A DNA stretch of 64,000 nucleotides from Leptofilum sp965223285. Lineage in GTDB: Bacteria; Chloroflexota; Anaerolineae; Promineifilales; Promineifilaceae. The stretch lies in contig NZ_OZ244997.1 of the NCBI RefSeq assembly GCF_965223285.1, forward strand, positions 1,798,001-1,862,000, read 5' to 3'. The position numbers and the translations under genes were made by a program. This document shows, one piece after another, positions 16,945-25,382 of this stretch. The stretch's first letter is position 1. Each line of letters opens with the position of its first letter. The notes beneath the pieces are model-generated. The model saw only the letters and a list, made by a program, of their open reading frames with translations, ran no database searches and had not been told where the DNA came from.

Positions 16945-17922
16945 ATGGACAAAGAGACATTATTGGACTGGTACCGCCAAATGGTCCTCATTCGCCGTTT
17001 TGAAGAGCGCAGCGACGAACTGTACCAATTGGAAGGTAAAATTAAAGGCTTCCTCCACCTGTATATCGGGCAAGAAGCCGTTGCCGTCGGCACCATTGCC
17101 GCTCGTAAAGAAGGCGACCATATCATTACCGCCTACCGCGATCACGGCCACGCGCTCGCCGTCGGTATTTCTGCCAACGAAGTGATGGCTGAATTGATGG
17201 GCAAAGCCACTGGCGCGGTTGGCGGGCGCGGCGGTTCCATGCATTTGGCCAGTAAAGAACGCACCTTTTGGGGCGGCTATGGCATCGTCGGGGCTCACAT
17301 TTCGCTCGGTGTAGGCATGGCCCTTACCGAACAGTACAAAGGCTCCGACAATGTTTGCCTGTGCTACTTTGGCGACGGCGCCACAAATATTGGCTACTTC
17401 CACGAATCACTCAACATGGCGGCCGTTTGGGACCTGCCCATCGTCTTCATCTGCGAAAACAATAAATACGGCATGGGCACCTCCATCGAAAAAGCCTCTG
17501 CTGCTCATAAAATGATCGACAAAGCCAAAGCATACAAAATTCCAGGCAAGCAGGTAGATGGCATGGACATCTTTGCCGTTTATGAAGCCACTGAAAAAGC
17601 GATTGCCGCCTGCCGCAAAGGCAAAGGGCCACAATTCTTGGAAATGATGACCTACCGTTACGAAGGGCACAGCATTGGCGACCGCACCCGCTATCGCCCA
17701 GAAGGTGAGCTGGACAAATGGCGGGATGAAAAAGACCCAATCGCCACACTGCAAAACCATCTGCTCCAGGAACATGGCGTCGAAGAGTCGCAGCTTGTTG
17801 CCATAGACAAAGCGATCATTGACGAGGTGGACAAAGCGGTCGAATTTTCTGATGAGTCGCCCTTGCCTGCGCTCGACACCCTCTTTGACCACATATATCC
17901 CAGCAACGCGGAGGCAAATTAA
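16945..17922 (+). CDS. pdhA: Pyruvate dehydrogenase E1 component, alpha subunit
   Basis: 325 aa. Thiamine-diphosphate-dependent decarboxylating subunit of a 2-oxoacid dehydrogenase. TPP motif GDGATNIGYFHESLNMAAVWDLPIVFICENN is complete; the phosphorylation-loop-like region GHSIGDRTRYRP follows. Ribosome site AAGGAG. First of three tightly packed genes (E1alpha, E1beta, E2). Acetoin or branched-chain substrates cannot be excluded, but the sequence is of the PDH/acetoin E1 type. Confidence 0.88.
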   Translation: MDKETLLDWYRQMVLIRRFEERSDELYQLEGKIKGFLHLYIGQEAVAVGTIAARKEGDHIITAYRDHGHALAVGISANEVMAELMGKATGAVGGRGGSMHLASKERTFWGGYGIVGAHISLGVGMALTEQYKGSDNVCLCYFGDGATNIGYFHESLNMAAVWDLPIVFICENNKYGMGTSIEKASAAHKMIDKAKAYKIPGKQVDGMDIFAVYEATEKAIAACRKGKGPQFLEMMTYRYEGHSIGDRTRYRPEGELDKWRDEKDPIATLQNHLLQEHGVEESQLVAIDKAIIDEVDKAVEFSDESPLPALDTLFDHIYPSNAEAN

Positions 17923-17924
17923 TC

Positions 17925-18905
17925 ATGGCCCGTCTAACATTACGAGAAGCAATTACCGAAGCCCTGCGCGAAGAAATGCGCCGCGACGAAAATGTATTTA
18001 TCATGGGCGAAGAAGTGGGTGCCTGGGGTGGCACCTACGCCGTTACCAAAGGCTTTCTAGATGAATTTGGCGAGCGGCGTGTGCGCGACACGCCCATCTC
18101 TGAAATGGCAATTGCCGGCGCAGCAACGGGTGCAGCCATGACCGGCACTCGCCCCGTTGCTGAATTTATGACCATTAACTTTGCCTTTGTAGCCTTTGAT
18201 GCCATCGTCAATCATGCAGCCAAAGTCAGCTATATGTTCAACGGTCAGTTTGACTGCCCAGTTGTGTTCCGCGCTCCTGGCGGAGGTGGCAAGCAGCTAG
18301 GCGCTACCCACAGCCACACGCCGGATGTCATTTTTGCCCATTTCCCCGGTCTCAAAGTCGTGTGCCCGGCAACCCCGTACGATGCCAAAGGCTTGCTGAA
18401 ATCTGCCATTCGAGACAACAGCCCGGTCATGTTCATTGAGCCAGTGGCCCTTTACACTTCGCCCAAGGTACGCGATGAAGTCCCAGAAGAAGAGTTCACT
18501 GTTCCCATCGGCGTCTCTGATGTGAAGCGTGCCGGCTCCGATGTCACCATTGTGACTTATGGTGAAGGGCTGCATACCTCGCTAGACGCCGCCAAAGCGT
18601 TAGCCAAAGAAGGCATCGAGGCTGAAGTAATCGATCTACGCACGTTGCAGCCGCTAGACATGGGGCCGGTCATCGAATCATTCAAGAAGACGTTCAAAGC
18701 TGTGGTGGTAGAATTTGGTCACCAAACCTATGGCATTGGTGCTGAAATTGTGGCCCGGTTGCAGGATGAGGCATTTGACTATATTGATGCGCCCATCAAG
18801 CGTGTGGCGCAGTTTGATGTACCCGCTCCATACTCTGGCGAGCTAGAACGCGCTGCATTACCTAATGCTGATCGCGTCATCGCCGCCGTGAAGGAGATTC
18901 TATAA
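17925..18905 (+). CDS. pdhB: Pyruvate dehydrogenase E1 component, beta subunit
   Basis: 326 aa, starting 2 bases after the alpha subunit stop. Transketolase-like pyrimidine-binding domain (residues 1-180, MGEEVGAWGGTYAVTKGFLDEFGERRVRDTPISE) and C-terminal domain (YGEGLHTSLDAAKALAKEGIEAEVIDLRTLQPLD). Pairs with the alpha subunit to build the E1 active site. Ends overlapping the E2 gene by 1 base. Confidence 0.9.
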   Translation: MARLTLREAITEALREEMRRDENVFIMGEEVGAWGGTYAVTKGFLDEFGERRVRDTPISEMAIAGAATGAAMTGTRPVAEFMTINFAFVAFDAIVNHAAKVSYMFNGQFDCPVVFRAPGGGGKQLGATHSHTPDVIFAHFPGLKVVCPATPYDAKGLLKSAIRDNSPVMFIEPVALYTSPKVRDEVPEEEFTVPIGVSDVKRAGSDVTIVTYGEGLHTSLDAAKALAKEGIEAEVIDLRTLQPLDMGPVIESFKKTFKAVVVEFGHQTYGIGAEIVARLQDEAFDYIDAPIKRVAQFDVPAPYSGELERAALPNADRVIAAVKEIL

Positions 18906-20164
18906 TGGCTGAATTTATCAAAATGCCCACGCTGGGCTTCGATATGGAAGAAGGCACAATGGGCACCTGGCTCAAACAAGTTGGCGATCCGGTACAAAAG
19001 GGTGATGTCCTGGCTGAAATTGAGTCAGATAAGGTAACCCAAGAGTTAACGGCTCGCGCGGAAGGCGTTCTACTAGCACAGCTGGCTAATACGGGCGATC
19101 TCATCCCGGTTGGCGATAACCTGGGCATTATCGGGGCAGAGGGGGAAGATGTCTCCGGCATGGTGACGGATAGTGGCAACGGTGCCACAGCTCCCGCCGC
19201 CGAAGAAGTTGCGGAATCGAAACCAGAGGCAACACCTGCTACGGCCGTTGCACCACCCCCTCCCCCAACAGGCGAATTAAACGCGGAGTTCCCTGATGGC
19301 ATTAAGGCAACGCCAGTGGCACGCCGCGTGGCAGAGGAGCATGGGTTGGATTTGTCCCGCGTAGGTGGCAGTGGCCCCGGTGGGCGGATACGCAAGGCAG
19401 ATGTGGAAGCATTCCTGGCAAATCCGCCAGCAGCGCAACCCAAGATGCCCGCAACCGTGGAATCTATCCCCACGCCAGCAACTGCCACCGAATTACCGCT
19501 TACCCGGATGCGCCAGGCAATTGCCCGCCGCATGACTGAAAGCAAAACGACAGTGCCCCATTTTTACGTCACCACCGAGATCGACATGGCGGCGGCTTTG
19601 AGTTTGCGGAAGCAAATTAATAACGCGCTCGCACCAGAGCAAAAAGTGTCGGTTAATGATATGGTGGTCAAGGCGGCAGCGTTGGCTTTGCGGCAGTTCC
19701 CGAACATCAATGCCAGCTTTGGCGGCGACAAGATAATTATGCACAATGAGATTAATGTGGGTTCGGCCGTTGCCGTAGAAGGCGGTCTGCTCACCGTTGT
19801 CCAAAAAGGCACCGATGGCGCGAGCATCTCCAAAATTGCTCAAGATCACAAAGAGATGATTGGCCGCGCTCGCGAAGGTAAAGTGAAACCCGAGGACATC
19901 GAAGGAGCAACCTTTACCGTCAGCAATCTAGGTGCCTTTGACGTCGAGCATTTCGTTGCCATTATCAATCCGCCAAATGCAGCAATTCTTGCGGTAGGCT
20001 CTGCCAAGCAGGTGCCAGTCGTGGTGGATGGTGAACTCACTGTCGGCAACCGCATGAAAGCCACGCTTTCAGCAGACCATCGGGTGACAGATGGTGCAGA
20101 AGCGGCGCAATACATGCAAACGCTCAAAGGCATTCTGGAAGATCCGCTTCGTTTGCTCATATAA
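18905..20164 (+). CDS. pdhC: Dihydrolipoamide acetyltransferase (E2) of pyruvate dehydrogenase
   Basis: 419 aa. Lipoyl domain 1-76 with the lipoylated lysine at K43 (ESDKV); Pro/Ala/Glu-rich linker 85-120; peripheral-subunit-binding domain about 131-170 (KATPVARRVAEEHGLDLSRVGGSGPGGRI); linker; catalytic core about 195-419 with the active-site motif SADHRVTDG. One lipoyl domain only. No E3 (lipoamide dehydrogenase) gene is next to it, so E3 must be elsewhere. Confidence 0.92.
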   Translation: MAEFIKMPTLGFDMEEGTMGTWLKQVGDPVQKGDVLAEIESDKVTQELTARAEGVLLAQLANTGDLIPVGDNLGIIGAEGEDVSGMVTDSGNGATAPAAEEVAESKPEATPATAVAPPPPPTGELNAEFPDGIKATPVARRVAEEHGLDLSRVGGSGPGGRIRKADVEAFLANPPAAQPKMPATVESIPTPATATELPLTRMRQAIARRMTESKTTVPHFYVTTEIDMAAALSLRKQINNALAPEQKVSVNDMVVKAAALALRQFPNINASFGGDKIIMHNEINVGSAVAVEGGLLTVVQKGTDGASISKIAQDHKEMIGRAREGKVKPEDIEGATFTVSNLGAFDVEHFVAIINPPNAAILAVGSAKQVPVVVDGELTVGNRMKATLSADHRVTDGAEAAQYMQTLKGILEDPLRLLI

Positions 20165-20377
20165 GAAAAACGCAAAACCCTCGGAATTGCCCAACACTGT
20201 CTAATTGCTGTTGCCTGCAATTTCGGGGGTGTATTTATTAAGACGCAATTTCTCATAAAAATCTGCTATACTAACGGCGGCAGATTCACATAAGATGAAC
20301 TTTTATAATTGACAAGGTACGACAAATCTGCCTCCTGAACCATCAATAATCGTCGTACCACAGCCAGAGGAGTACAC

Positions 20378-21088
20378 ATGGCTACAATTCTTGTAATTGA
20401 TGATGATGAACTTGTGTCCCGTACGTTGCAGCGCGCCTTGAAACTGTATGGTTACCACGTGATGGTATCCAATAGCGGCACTGAGGGATTACAACTAGCT
20501 CGTCGCCATCGCCCTGATCTGTTTATTCTTGACATCATGATGCCTGGTGCCGATGGTTACCAGGTGTGCCGTCAAATTCGAGGGGATCCATTGCTGCAAG
20601 AATTGCCGGTACTCTTTTTGACCGCAAAAGCCAAAGATGAAGACAAGATCGAAGGGTTTCGCGCCGGGGCTGATGATTATTTGAGCAAGCCATTTAACAT
20701 GGAAGAGCTACAGCTGCGAGTTCGGGCGATTTTGCGTCGGGCTGTTCCTAAGGACGTTAAGGAAGAGAAACCGAGCGAAGTGGTTGCGGGTAATGTGGTT
20801 TTAGATTGCCGCAGCTTCAAAGTAACGACACCAAACGGAACGGCTCTGTTGACCAATGTGCAGTTTGATCTGCTTTATCATTTAATGAGCAATGCGGATC
20901 AGGTTTTTAACAGCCAGCAGCTTCTGCAAGATGTGTGGGATTATCCGCGAGACACTGGCAGTCCTGAGCTGGTTCGGGCCCACATCAAGAATTTGCGGGA
21001 GAAAATTGAGCCTGTTCCTAGCGCACCAAAGTATATTCGCACTATTCAAGGGCATGGATATACATTTACAACTAATCCAGACCAGTAG
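20378..21088 (+). CDS. OmpR/PhoB-family response regulator
   Basis: 236 aa. Receiver domain 1-120 with DDDE acidic cluster, phospho-acceptor in LFILDIMMPGADGY and KPF near residue 105; winged-helix DNA-binding domain about 140-232 (LTNVQFDLLYHLMSNADQVFN...RAHIKNLREKI...YIRTIQGHGYTF). Followed 40 bp later by a histidine kinase gene and likely its partner. Target genes unknown. Confidence 0.92.
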   Translation: MATILVIDDDELVSRTLQRALKLYGYHVMVSNSGTEGLQLARRHRPDLFILDIMMPGADGYQVCRQIRGDPLLQELPVLFLTAKAKDEDKIEGFRAGADDYLSKPFNMEELQLRVRAILRRAVPKDVKEEKPSEVVAGNVVLDCRSFKVTTPNGTALLTNVQFDLLYHLMSNADQVFNSQQLLQDVWDYPRDTGSPELVRAHIKNLREKIEPVPSAPKYIRTIQGHGYTFTTNPDQ

Positions 21089-21128
21089 CTGGGACTGAGT
21101 CTTTATTACAGGTAACTTGAGGTAAGGC

Positions 21129-23207
21129 GTGTCGAAGCAAAATGGGGTGAGAACGGCCGTTTCCACCCCACCTATCACAGAAAAGAGATCGCACATCCTG
21201 ATCGTCGATGACGAACCAGAGATTGCTGAGTCTTTGGCAGATTTTCTGATGAAGAAGGCCGACTTCATTGTTTCGGCCGTGCCGGATGGTCAGGAAGCGA
21301 TTGATTTTCTGCAAGCCACTGTTGCCGACGACACGACAGAAATCGATCTCGTTTTGCTTGATATGCGAATGCCCAATCTTTCTGGATTAGATGTGCTTAA
21401 TTGGATTCGCGACCATGAAACGCTCCGGTATACGCGCGTAGTGCTCCTCACGGCCGCTGCGGGCAGCAGCGAAAAAGTGGAAGCCCTCACCGCCGGGGCA
21501 GATGATTACATCACCAAACCGTATCGGCCCCAGGAGCTGTTGGCACGTGTCAACACCATTCTGCGCACCCAACAGCTAGAAAAGCAGCTCCAGCGGCAAA
21601 GCCAGCAGCTAGCTGCACTGAATCGTATTGGGCAAACGGTTGCCGCGACATTGGAAATTACGGAAGTTTTAGCAGCGGCGGTTGAAGGGGTGGACCAACT
21701 GCTTGGCGTTGAGTTGTCTGGAGCACTCATGGTTGAGAGTGGCACCCACCTTCGTTACCAGAATTTGCATGGCCAAAATGGCCCGCTGCCGGTAACGGCC
21801 GTTCCCACCATTCCCGTCGGCGAAGGCATATTTGGTACCGTTTTCCAGGAACAAACGGCTGTTATGCTCAACTACCCAAGGGCAGACGGCCGTTTCAATC
21901 CTGACGTTGACGCCCCGCCCAACTTTGATGTCAATACCCTCATTGCTGCCCCACTCGTCGTACGCGGCCGTCCTGTGGGGCTCATTAACGCTTTCAACAA
22001 GACAGACGGCCGTTTCAGTGAAGTTGATCTCGATCTGTTCGCCTCACTTGCCAGCTCAATCAGCGAAGCAATCGAAAACGCCTGGCTCTTCACTCGCATT
22101 CGGCAACGCCAGCAGGAAATGCTAGAAAGTCGCAACACGCTGCAAGCACTCATCGACGGCATTCCCCACCCAATCTACACCATCAATGATGATTGGCGTC
22201 TCATCGGCATCAACAAAAGCAAAGCCGACGAGCTAGACACCGTACCAGAACACCTCGTTAACAAAATTTGTTACCAAACATTCTTCAATCGCAGCCAACC
22301 TTGCGAGCATTGCCTGGCTGCCAAAACGCTTGCCCACAAACAAGCCGAACGCTGGACCATCAACTGGAAAGGAGATGATCACCTACCCCGCGAATGGGAC
22401 GTCAACGCCTATCCAATCCCTAGCAAACAAGCCAGTTCTGCTCGCGCTGTCATCTTGTGGCAAGACAGAACCGAAGAGCGTCGGCTCGAAGGTTCCCTGT
22501 TGCAAGCAGGAAAACTTGCCGCCATCGGTCAGCTAGCCGCTGGCGTTGCCCACGAAATTAACAACCCACTCACTGCCATTAACGCCAATGCCGAAATGCT
22601 AAAAATGTTCATCCCCCCTGAAGATGAAAATTATGAAGCAGTTGACTTAATTGCGCGCGCTGGTGATCGCGCCACCAAAGTGGTGCGCGGCTTGCTAGAC
22701 TTCGCCCGCCAGGAGCATTACAACCTCACTGAGGGAGACGTCAACCTCTCAATTCGGCAAACGTTGGACCTTGTTCGGTATCAGCTAACGACGGCTGATG
22801 CCGAAGTGATTCAAAACATGGCTGAGGACCTCCCACTTATTGTTGCCAGTTGGGAACACCTGAAAAGCGTGTGGCTCAATCTGCTCGTCAATGCCAGGGA
22901 TGCTGTCCACCAATTGCCTCACCAGCGACAAATCTCCATCACAACCCGCGCAGATAGCGAGCACGACCATGTTCAAATCATCGTCCAAGACAACGGCAAA
23001 GGGATGTCGGAAGCAGAATTGGTTCATATTTTTGAGCCTTTTTACACGACAAAAGACCCTGGCAAAGGAACCGGCTTAGGTTTGGCGACAAGCCACCGCA
23101 TTATTGAGCAGCATGGCGGTGAGATTAATGTCGTCAGTGCCCCAGACGAGGGTACAACCTTCATCATTCGGCTTCCTTTTAATGGAAATGGCAAATCAAA
23201 CGCATGA
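21129..23207 (+). CDS. Hybrid sensor histidine kinase with N-terminal receiver, GAF and PAS domains
   Basis: 692 aa from a GTG start with AGGTAAGG upstream. Order: receiver 22-140 (LIVDDEPE; LVLLDMRMP; KPYRP), coiled coil 145-175, GAF about 180-335, PAS about 345-455, HisKA with AAGVAHEINNPL (histidine near 475), HATPase to the end (NLLVNARDAV, DNGKGM, GTGLGLATS). No membrane helix, so a cytoplasmic sensor. CLAAK between the sensor domains and a Cys pair in the PAS (CYQTFFNRSQPCEHC) may bind metal or sense redox state (inference). Overlaps the PucR gene by ATGA. Confidence 0.9.
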   Translation: MSKQNGVRTAVSTPPITEKRSHILIVDDEPEIAESLADFLMKKADFIVSAVPDGQEAIDFLQATVADDTTEIDLVLLDMRMPNLSGLDVLNWIRDHETLRYTRVVLLTAAAGSSEKVEALTAGADDYITKPYRPQELLARVNTILRTQQLEKQLQRQSQQLAALNRIGQTVAATLEITEVLAAAVEGVDQLLGVELSGALMVESGTHLRYQNLHGQNGPLPVTAVPTIPVGEGIFGTVFQEQTAVMLNYPRADGRFNPDVDAPPNFDVNTLIAAPLVVRGRPVGLINAFNKTDGRFSEVDLDLFASLASSISEAIENAWLFTRIRQRQQEMLESRNTLQALIDGIPHPIYTINDDWRLIGINKSKADELDTVPEHLVNKICYQTFFNRSQPCEHCLAAKTLAHKQAERWTINWKGDDHLPREWDVNAYPIPSKQASSARAVILWQDRTEERRLEGSLLQAGKLAAIGQLAAGVAHEINNPLTAINANAEMLKMFIPPEDENYEAVDLIARAGDRATKVVRGLLDFARQEHYNLTEGDVNLSIRQTLDLVRYQLTTADAEVIQNMAEDLPLIVASWEHLKSVWLNLLVNARDAVHQLPHQRQISITTRADSEHDHVQIIVQDNGKGMSEAELVHIFEPFYTTKDPGKGTGLGLATSHRIIEQHGGEINVVSAPDEGTTFIIRLPFNGNGKSNA

Positions 23208-24841
23208 ATGAACAACCTTTAGATCAGATAACAATTAGCGATTTACTTCGTTTGGCGTTGCCGCTCAACACGGCCGTTATGGGTGGGGCAGAACAAGCCC
23301 GGCGCACAGTTGAGTGGGTGGTACTCCTAACCAGTTGGGACGCAATTGAAGAGCAAGTTCAGCTAAACGACTTGGTGATCGTGCCGCCAACGCTTCAAGC
23401 AAAAATCACTGATTTAGTGCTGAAACAAAAGCTGGCTCTGATGGCTGAAATTAATGTGGCCGGGCTGCTACTCTTTCAACCTATCTCCGACGAAATTAGT
23501 GAGCAAGCAAACAAGCTCAACACCCAGCTACTCATCGTGCCTGCCAGCAATTCTGTGCGGGAAGTCAATCGAGCTGTCGCAGGGCTACTGGTTGACCGGC
23601 AATCAGCAACCAGCGAGCGCGGGATGCAACTTTACCGCACCCTGTCAGAAATGTCCCGTGAGGACCAGGGGCTCGATGCCATGACGGAGCTTATTACCAA
23701 GCTCACTGGCAAAATAGTGGTGGTGCAAGACAAGCGGATGGAAATCCAGGCCATTGCCATTCCACAAAATAATGAGATCACGCTGGAACCCTTGCGCGAA
23801 ATGCTCCAGCAGCGGGATGAACTGCCTCCGGTTTTGCGGAATCGCAAAGCGGCAGCCCATGCCCGCCAAAGCCATTGGCAACAATTTTTGCCTATCGAAA
23901 ACGTCGGGCGTTTGGTAAGCCCCATCATTTCTGGCGACCGGGCGCGAGGGTACCTTTCCGTTATTGGCCCTGCCGACCAGCTAGATTTGCTAGACAAGCT
24001 GGCAGTAGAGCACGGTGCGGCTGCTTGCGCCCTGGAAATGGCAAAGGCAAAGGCAATCAGTGAAGCCAAAAAGGAACTACGTGGCAACTTTTTAGAGGGC
24101 TTGCTTGCGGGTACGATGCCCCGCAAGGAAATTGAACGGTTGGAGGGACGGCTAGACCATAATACCAGCCATCCTCATGCCGTACTGGCACTGAAATGGG
24201 CAGATCCACCAGCATTTTCGCTGCGCCGCCTGGAAACAACCGTGAATTGGGTATTAAATAATCACAGTCGCTCCGCTTTGGTTCATGTTTATGGGGATAA
24301 GCATGTGTGTGTCTTCCAGCAGCTTAAGCATACAGAAGATATGGAAACTGCTCATGAACTCGGCCGTCGCATTGAGGAGCAGGTAAAAACGGAATATCCT
24401 GGCGGTGTGTTGATAGCTGGCATGAGTGGACCAGCCCCAACATTATCTGAGTGGCCTGAGGTGTATGATGAAGCGTTGCAAGCTATGCAGCTAGCCGAGC
24501 GTTTGCAAATTAAGCAGGTTGTTCAATTTAGCAGCTTGGGTGTGTACCAATTGTTAGTACAACTGGAAGAATTTCCGGCTGTACGAACATTTACCGATCA
24601 GGTCATTGGCCCCTTGGTGGCATATGACGCGCAACACAACAGTAGCCTGGTTAAAACAATTGATGCTTACTTTGACCATCATGGCAACATCAGCCAAACG
24701 GCCGAATCGCTTTTCATTCACCGCAACACATTACTCTATCGACTGGAACGCATTCAAGACCTGACTGGGCACGATTTGAACCAGTCGAACATGCGCCTGG
24801 CTTTGCATTTGTCGTTGAAGCTATGGCAATTACGGCCGTAG
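23204..24841 (+). CDS. PucR-family transcriptional regulator
   Basis: 545 aa. The N-terminal PucR-type sensing domain (residues 8-120, ISDLLRLALPLNTAVMGG) is followed by a GAF-like central region and a CdaR/GGDEF-like segment, then the C-terminal HTH_30 domain (TIDAYFDHHGNISQTAESLFIHRNTLLYRLERIQDLTG). Start overlaps the kinase stop, so it is translationally coupled. The trio (response regulator, hybrid kinase, PucR) probably forms one signalling unit. A terminator follows at 24992. Confidence 0.87.
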   Translation: MNEQPLDQITISDLLRLALPLNTAVMGGAEQARRTVEWVVLLTSWDAIEEQVQLNDLVIVPPTLQAKITDLVLKQKLALMAEINVAGLLLFQPISDEISEQANKLNTQLLIVPASNSVREVNRAVAGLLVDRQSATSERGMQLYRTLSEMSREDQGLDAMTELITKLTGKIVVVQDKRMEIQAIAIPQNNEITLEPLREMLQQRDELPPVLRNRKAAAHARQSHWQQFLPIENVGRLVSPIISGDRARGYLSVIGPADQLDLLDKLAVEHGAAACALEMAKAKAISEAKKELRGNFLEGLLAGTMPRKEIERLEGRLDHNTSHPHAVLALKWADPPAFSLRRLETTVNWVLNNHSRSALVHVYGDKHVCVFQQLKHTEDMETAHELGRRIEEQVKTEYPGGVLIAGMSGPAPTLSEWPEVYDEALQAMQLAERLQIKQVVQFSSLGVYQLLVQLEEFPAVRTFTDQVIGPLVAYDAQHNSSLVKTIDAYFDHHGNISQTAESLFIHRNTLLYRLERIQDLTGHDLNQSNMRLALHLSLKLWQLRP

Positions 24842-24991
24842 ATCAGTAAGCAATTCTGCCAAACTGTACACTTTTTACAAACAGCCACGTCAGAGATTTG
24901 TCAATAATAACCGTAGAGATGACACTAACTAACTGCTATACTCCTGGAGACTTGTGCTGAAATGCGCGGTTCAGTGGGAAATAGTGGGAAT

Positions 24992-25034
24992 CAAGGCGGA
25001 GAATGTTTAGGCATCCTCCGCCTTGGTGTTTTTG
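24992..25034 (+). terminator. Rho-independent terminator after pucR
   Basis: Perfect 10-bp stem CAAGGCGGAG / CTCCGCCTTG with a 14-base loop, followed by GTGTTTTTGT. Confidence 0.8.
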
Positions 25035-25047
25035 TCGGTCTTTACTG

Positions 25048-25075
25048 TTGTCATTCAATCCCAATTCGATATAAT
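25048..25075 (+). promoter_or_regulatory. Promoter of the ilv-leu operon
   Basis: TTGTCA, 16-bp spacer, TATAAT. Predicted transcript start about 25082, giving a leader of about 300 nt before ilvB. Confidence 0.7.
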
Positions 25076-25191
25076 CCCAATTAGTTGTACAAAGTGCACA
25101 AGAACTCCTCCATTTCTTTTGGCAGACTGTCATTGGCGGAACAAACAGCAGCTTGTACACTCGTAACATATTAACCTTTTGCACAAATAAT

Positions 25192-25284
25192 ATGATTACT
25201 TTCTTTCAGATCATTATTAGCCTTATCCTTCTTAGCCTCATCCTTATTATTGTCATTAATGAGGAGATATCGTTTGTTGGGTAA
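25192..25284 (+). CDS. ilvL: Branched-chain amino acid leader peptide (attenuator)
   Basis: 30-codon ORF upstream of ilvB. Of 30 residues, 10 are Ile, 5 Leu and 2 Val; residues 7-22 form one run (IIISLILLSLILIIVI). Downstream is a strong terminator hairpin before the structural gene. This is the layout of transcription attenuation: stalled ribosomes at Ile/Leu/Val codons would favour an antiterminator and expression. No good ribosome-binding site is visible before the ATG, which is the weak point. I could not define the antiterminator pairing with certainty. Confidence 0.75.
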   Translation: MITFFQIIISLILLSLILIIVINEEISFVG

Positions 25285-25320
25285 AGGTAGCGTGTAAAAG
25301 CACACCAGATTGAAGCAAAA

Positions 25321-25347
25321 GTCGCCCAGCAGGGCGACTTTTTTTTT
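25321..25347 (+). terminator. Attenuator terminator upstream of ilvB
   Basis: Perfect 7-bp GC-rich stem GTCGCCC / GGGCGAC with AGCA loop, extended by A:T pairs and followed by nine T residues; it ends 35 bp before the ilvB ATG. A full terminator here only makes sense if read-through is regulated. Confidence 0.85.
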
Positions 25348-25382
25348 ACCATTTTTCAGTTTGAAGGTGAAGGAGAACAAAT

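Larger units (their letters stand above)
24842..25191. other. Non-coding stretch before the ilv leader peptide
   Basis: Holds the terminator at 24992 and the promoter at 25048. Within the leader transcript GTGCACAAG (about 25097) and CTTGTACAC (about 25151) can pair. No T-box core motif is seen. Confidence 0.6.

Noticed and set aside
25082..25382. T-box riboswitch upstream of ilvB
   Set aside because: No T-box core sequence is visible, while a clear Ile/Leu/Val-rich leader peptide is present.
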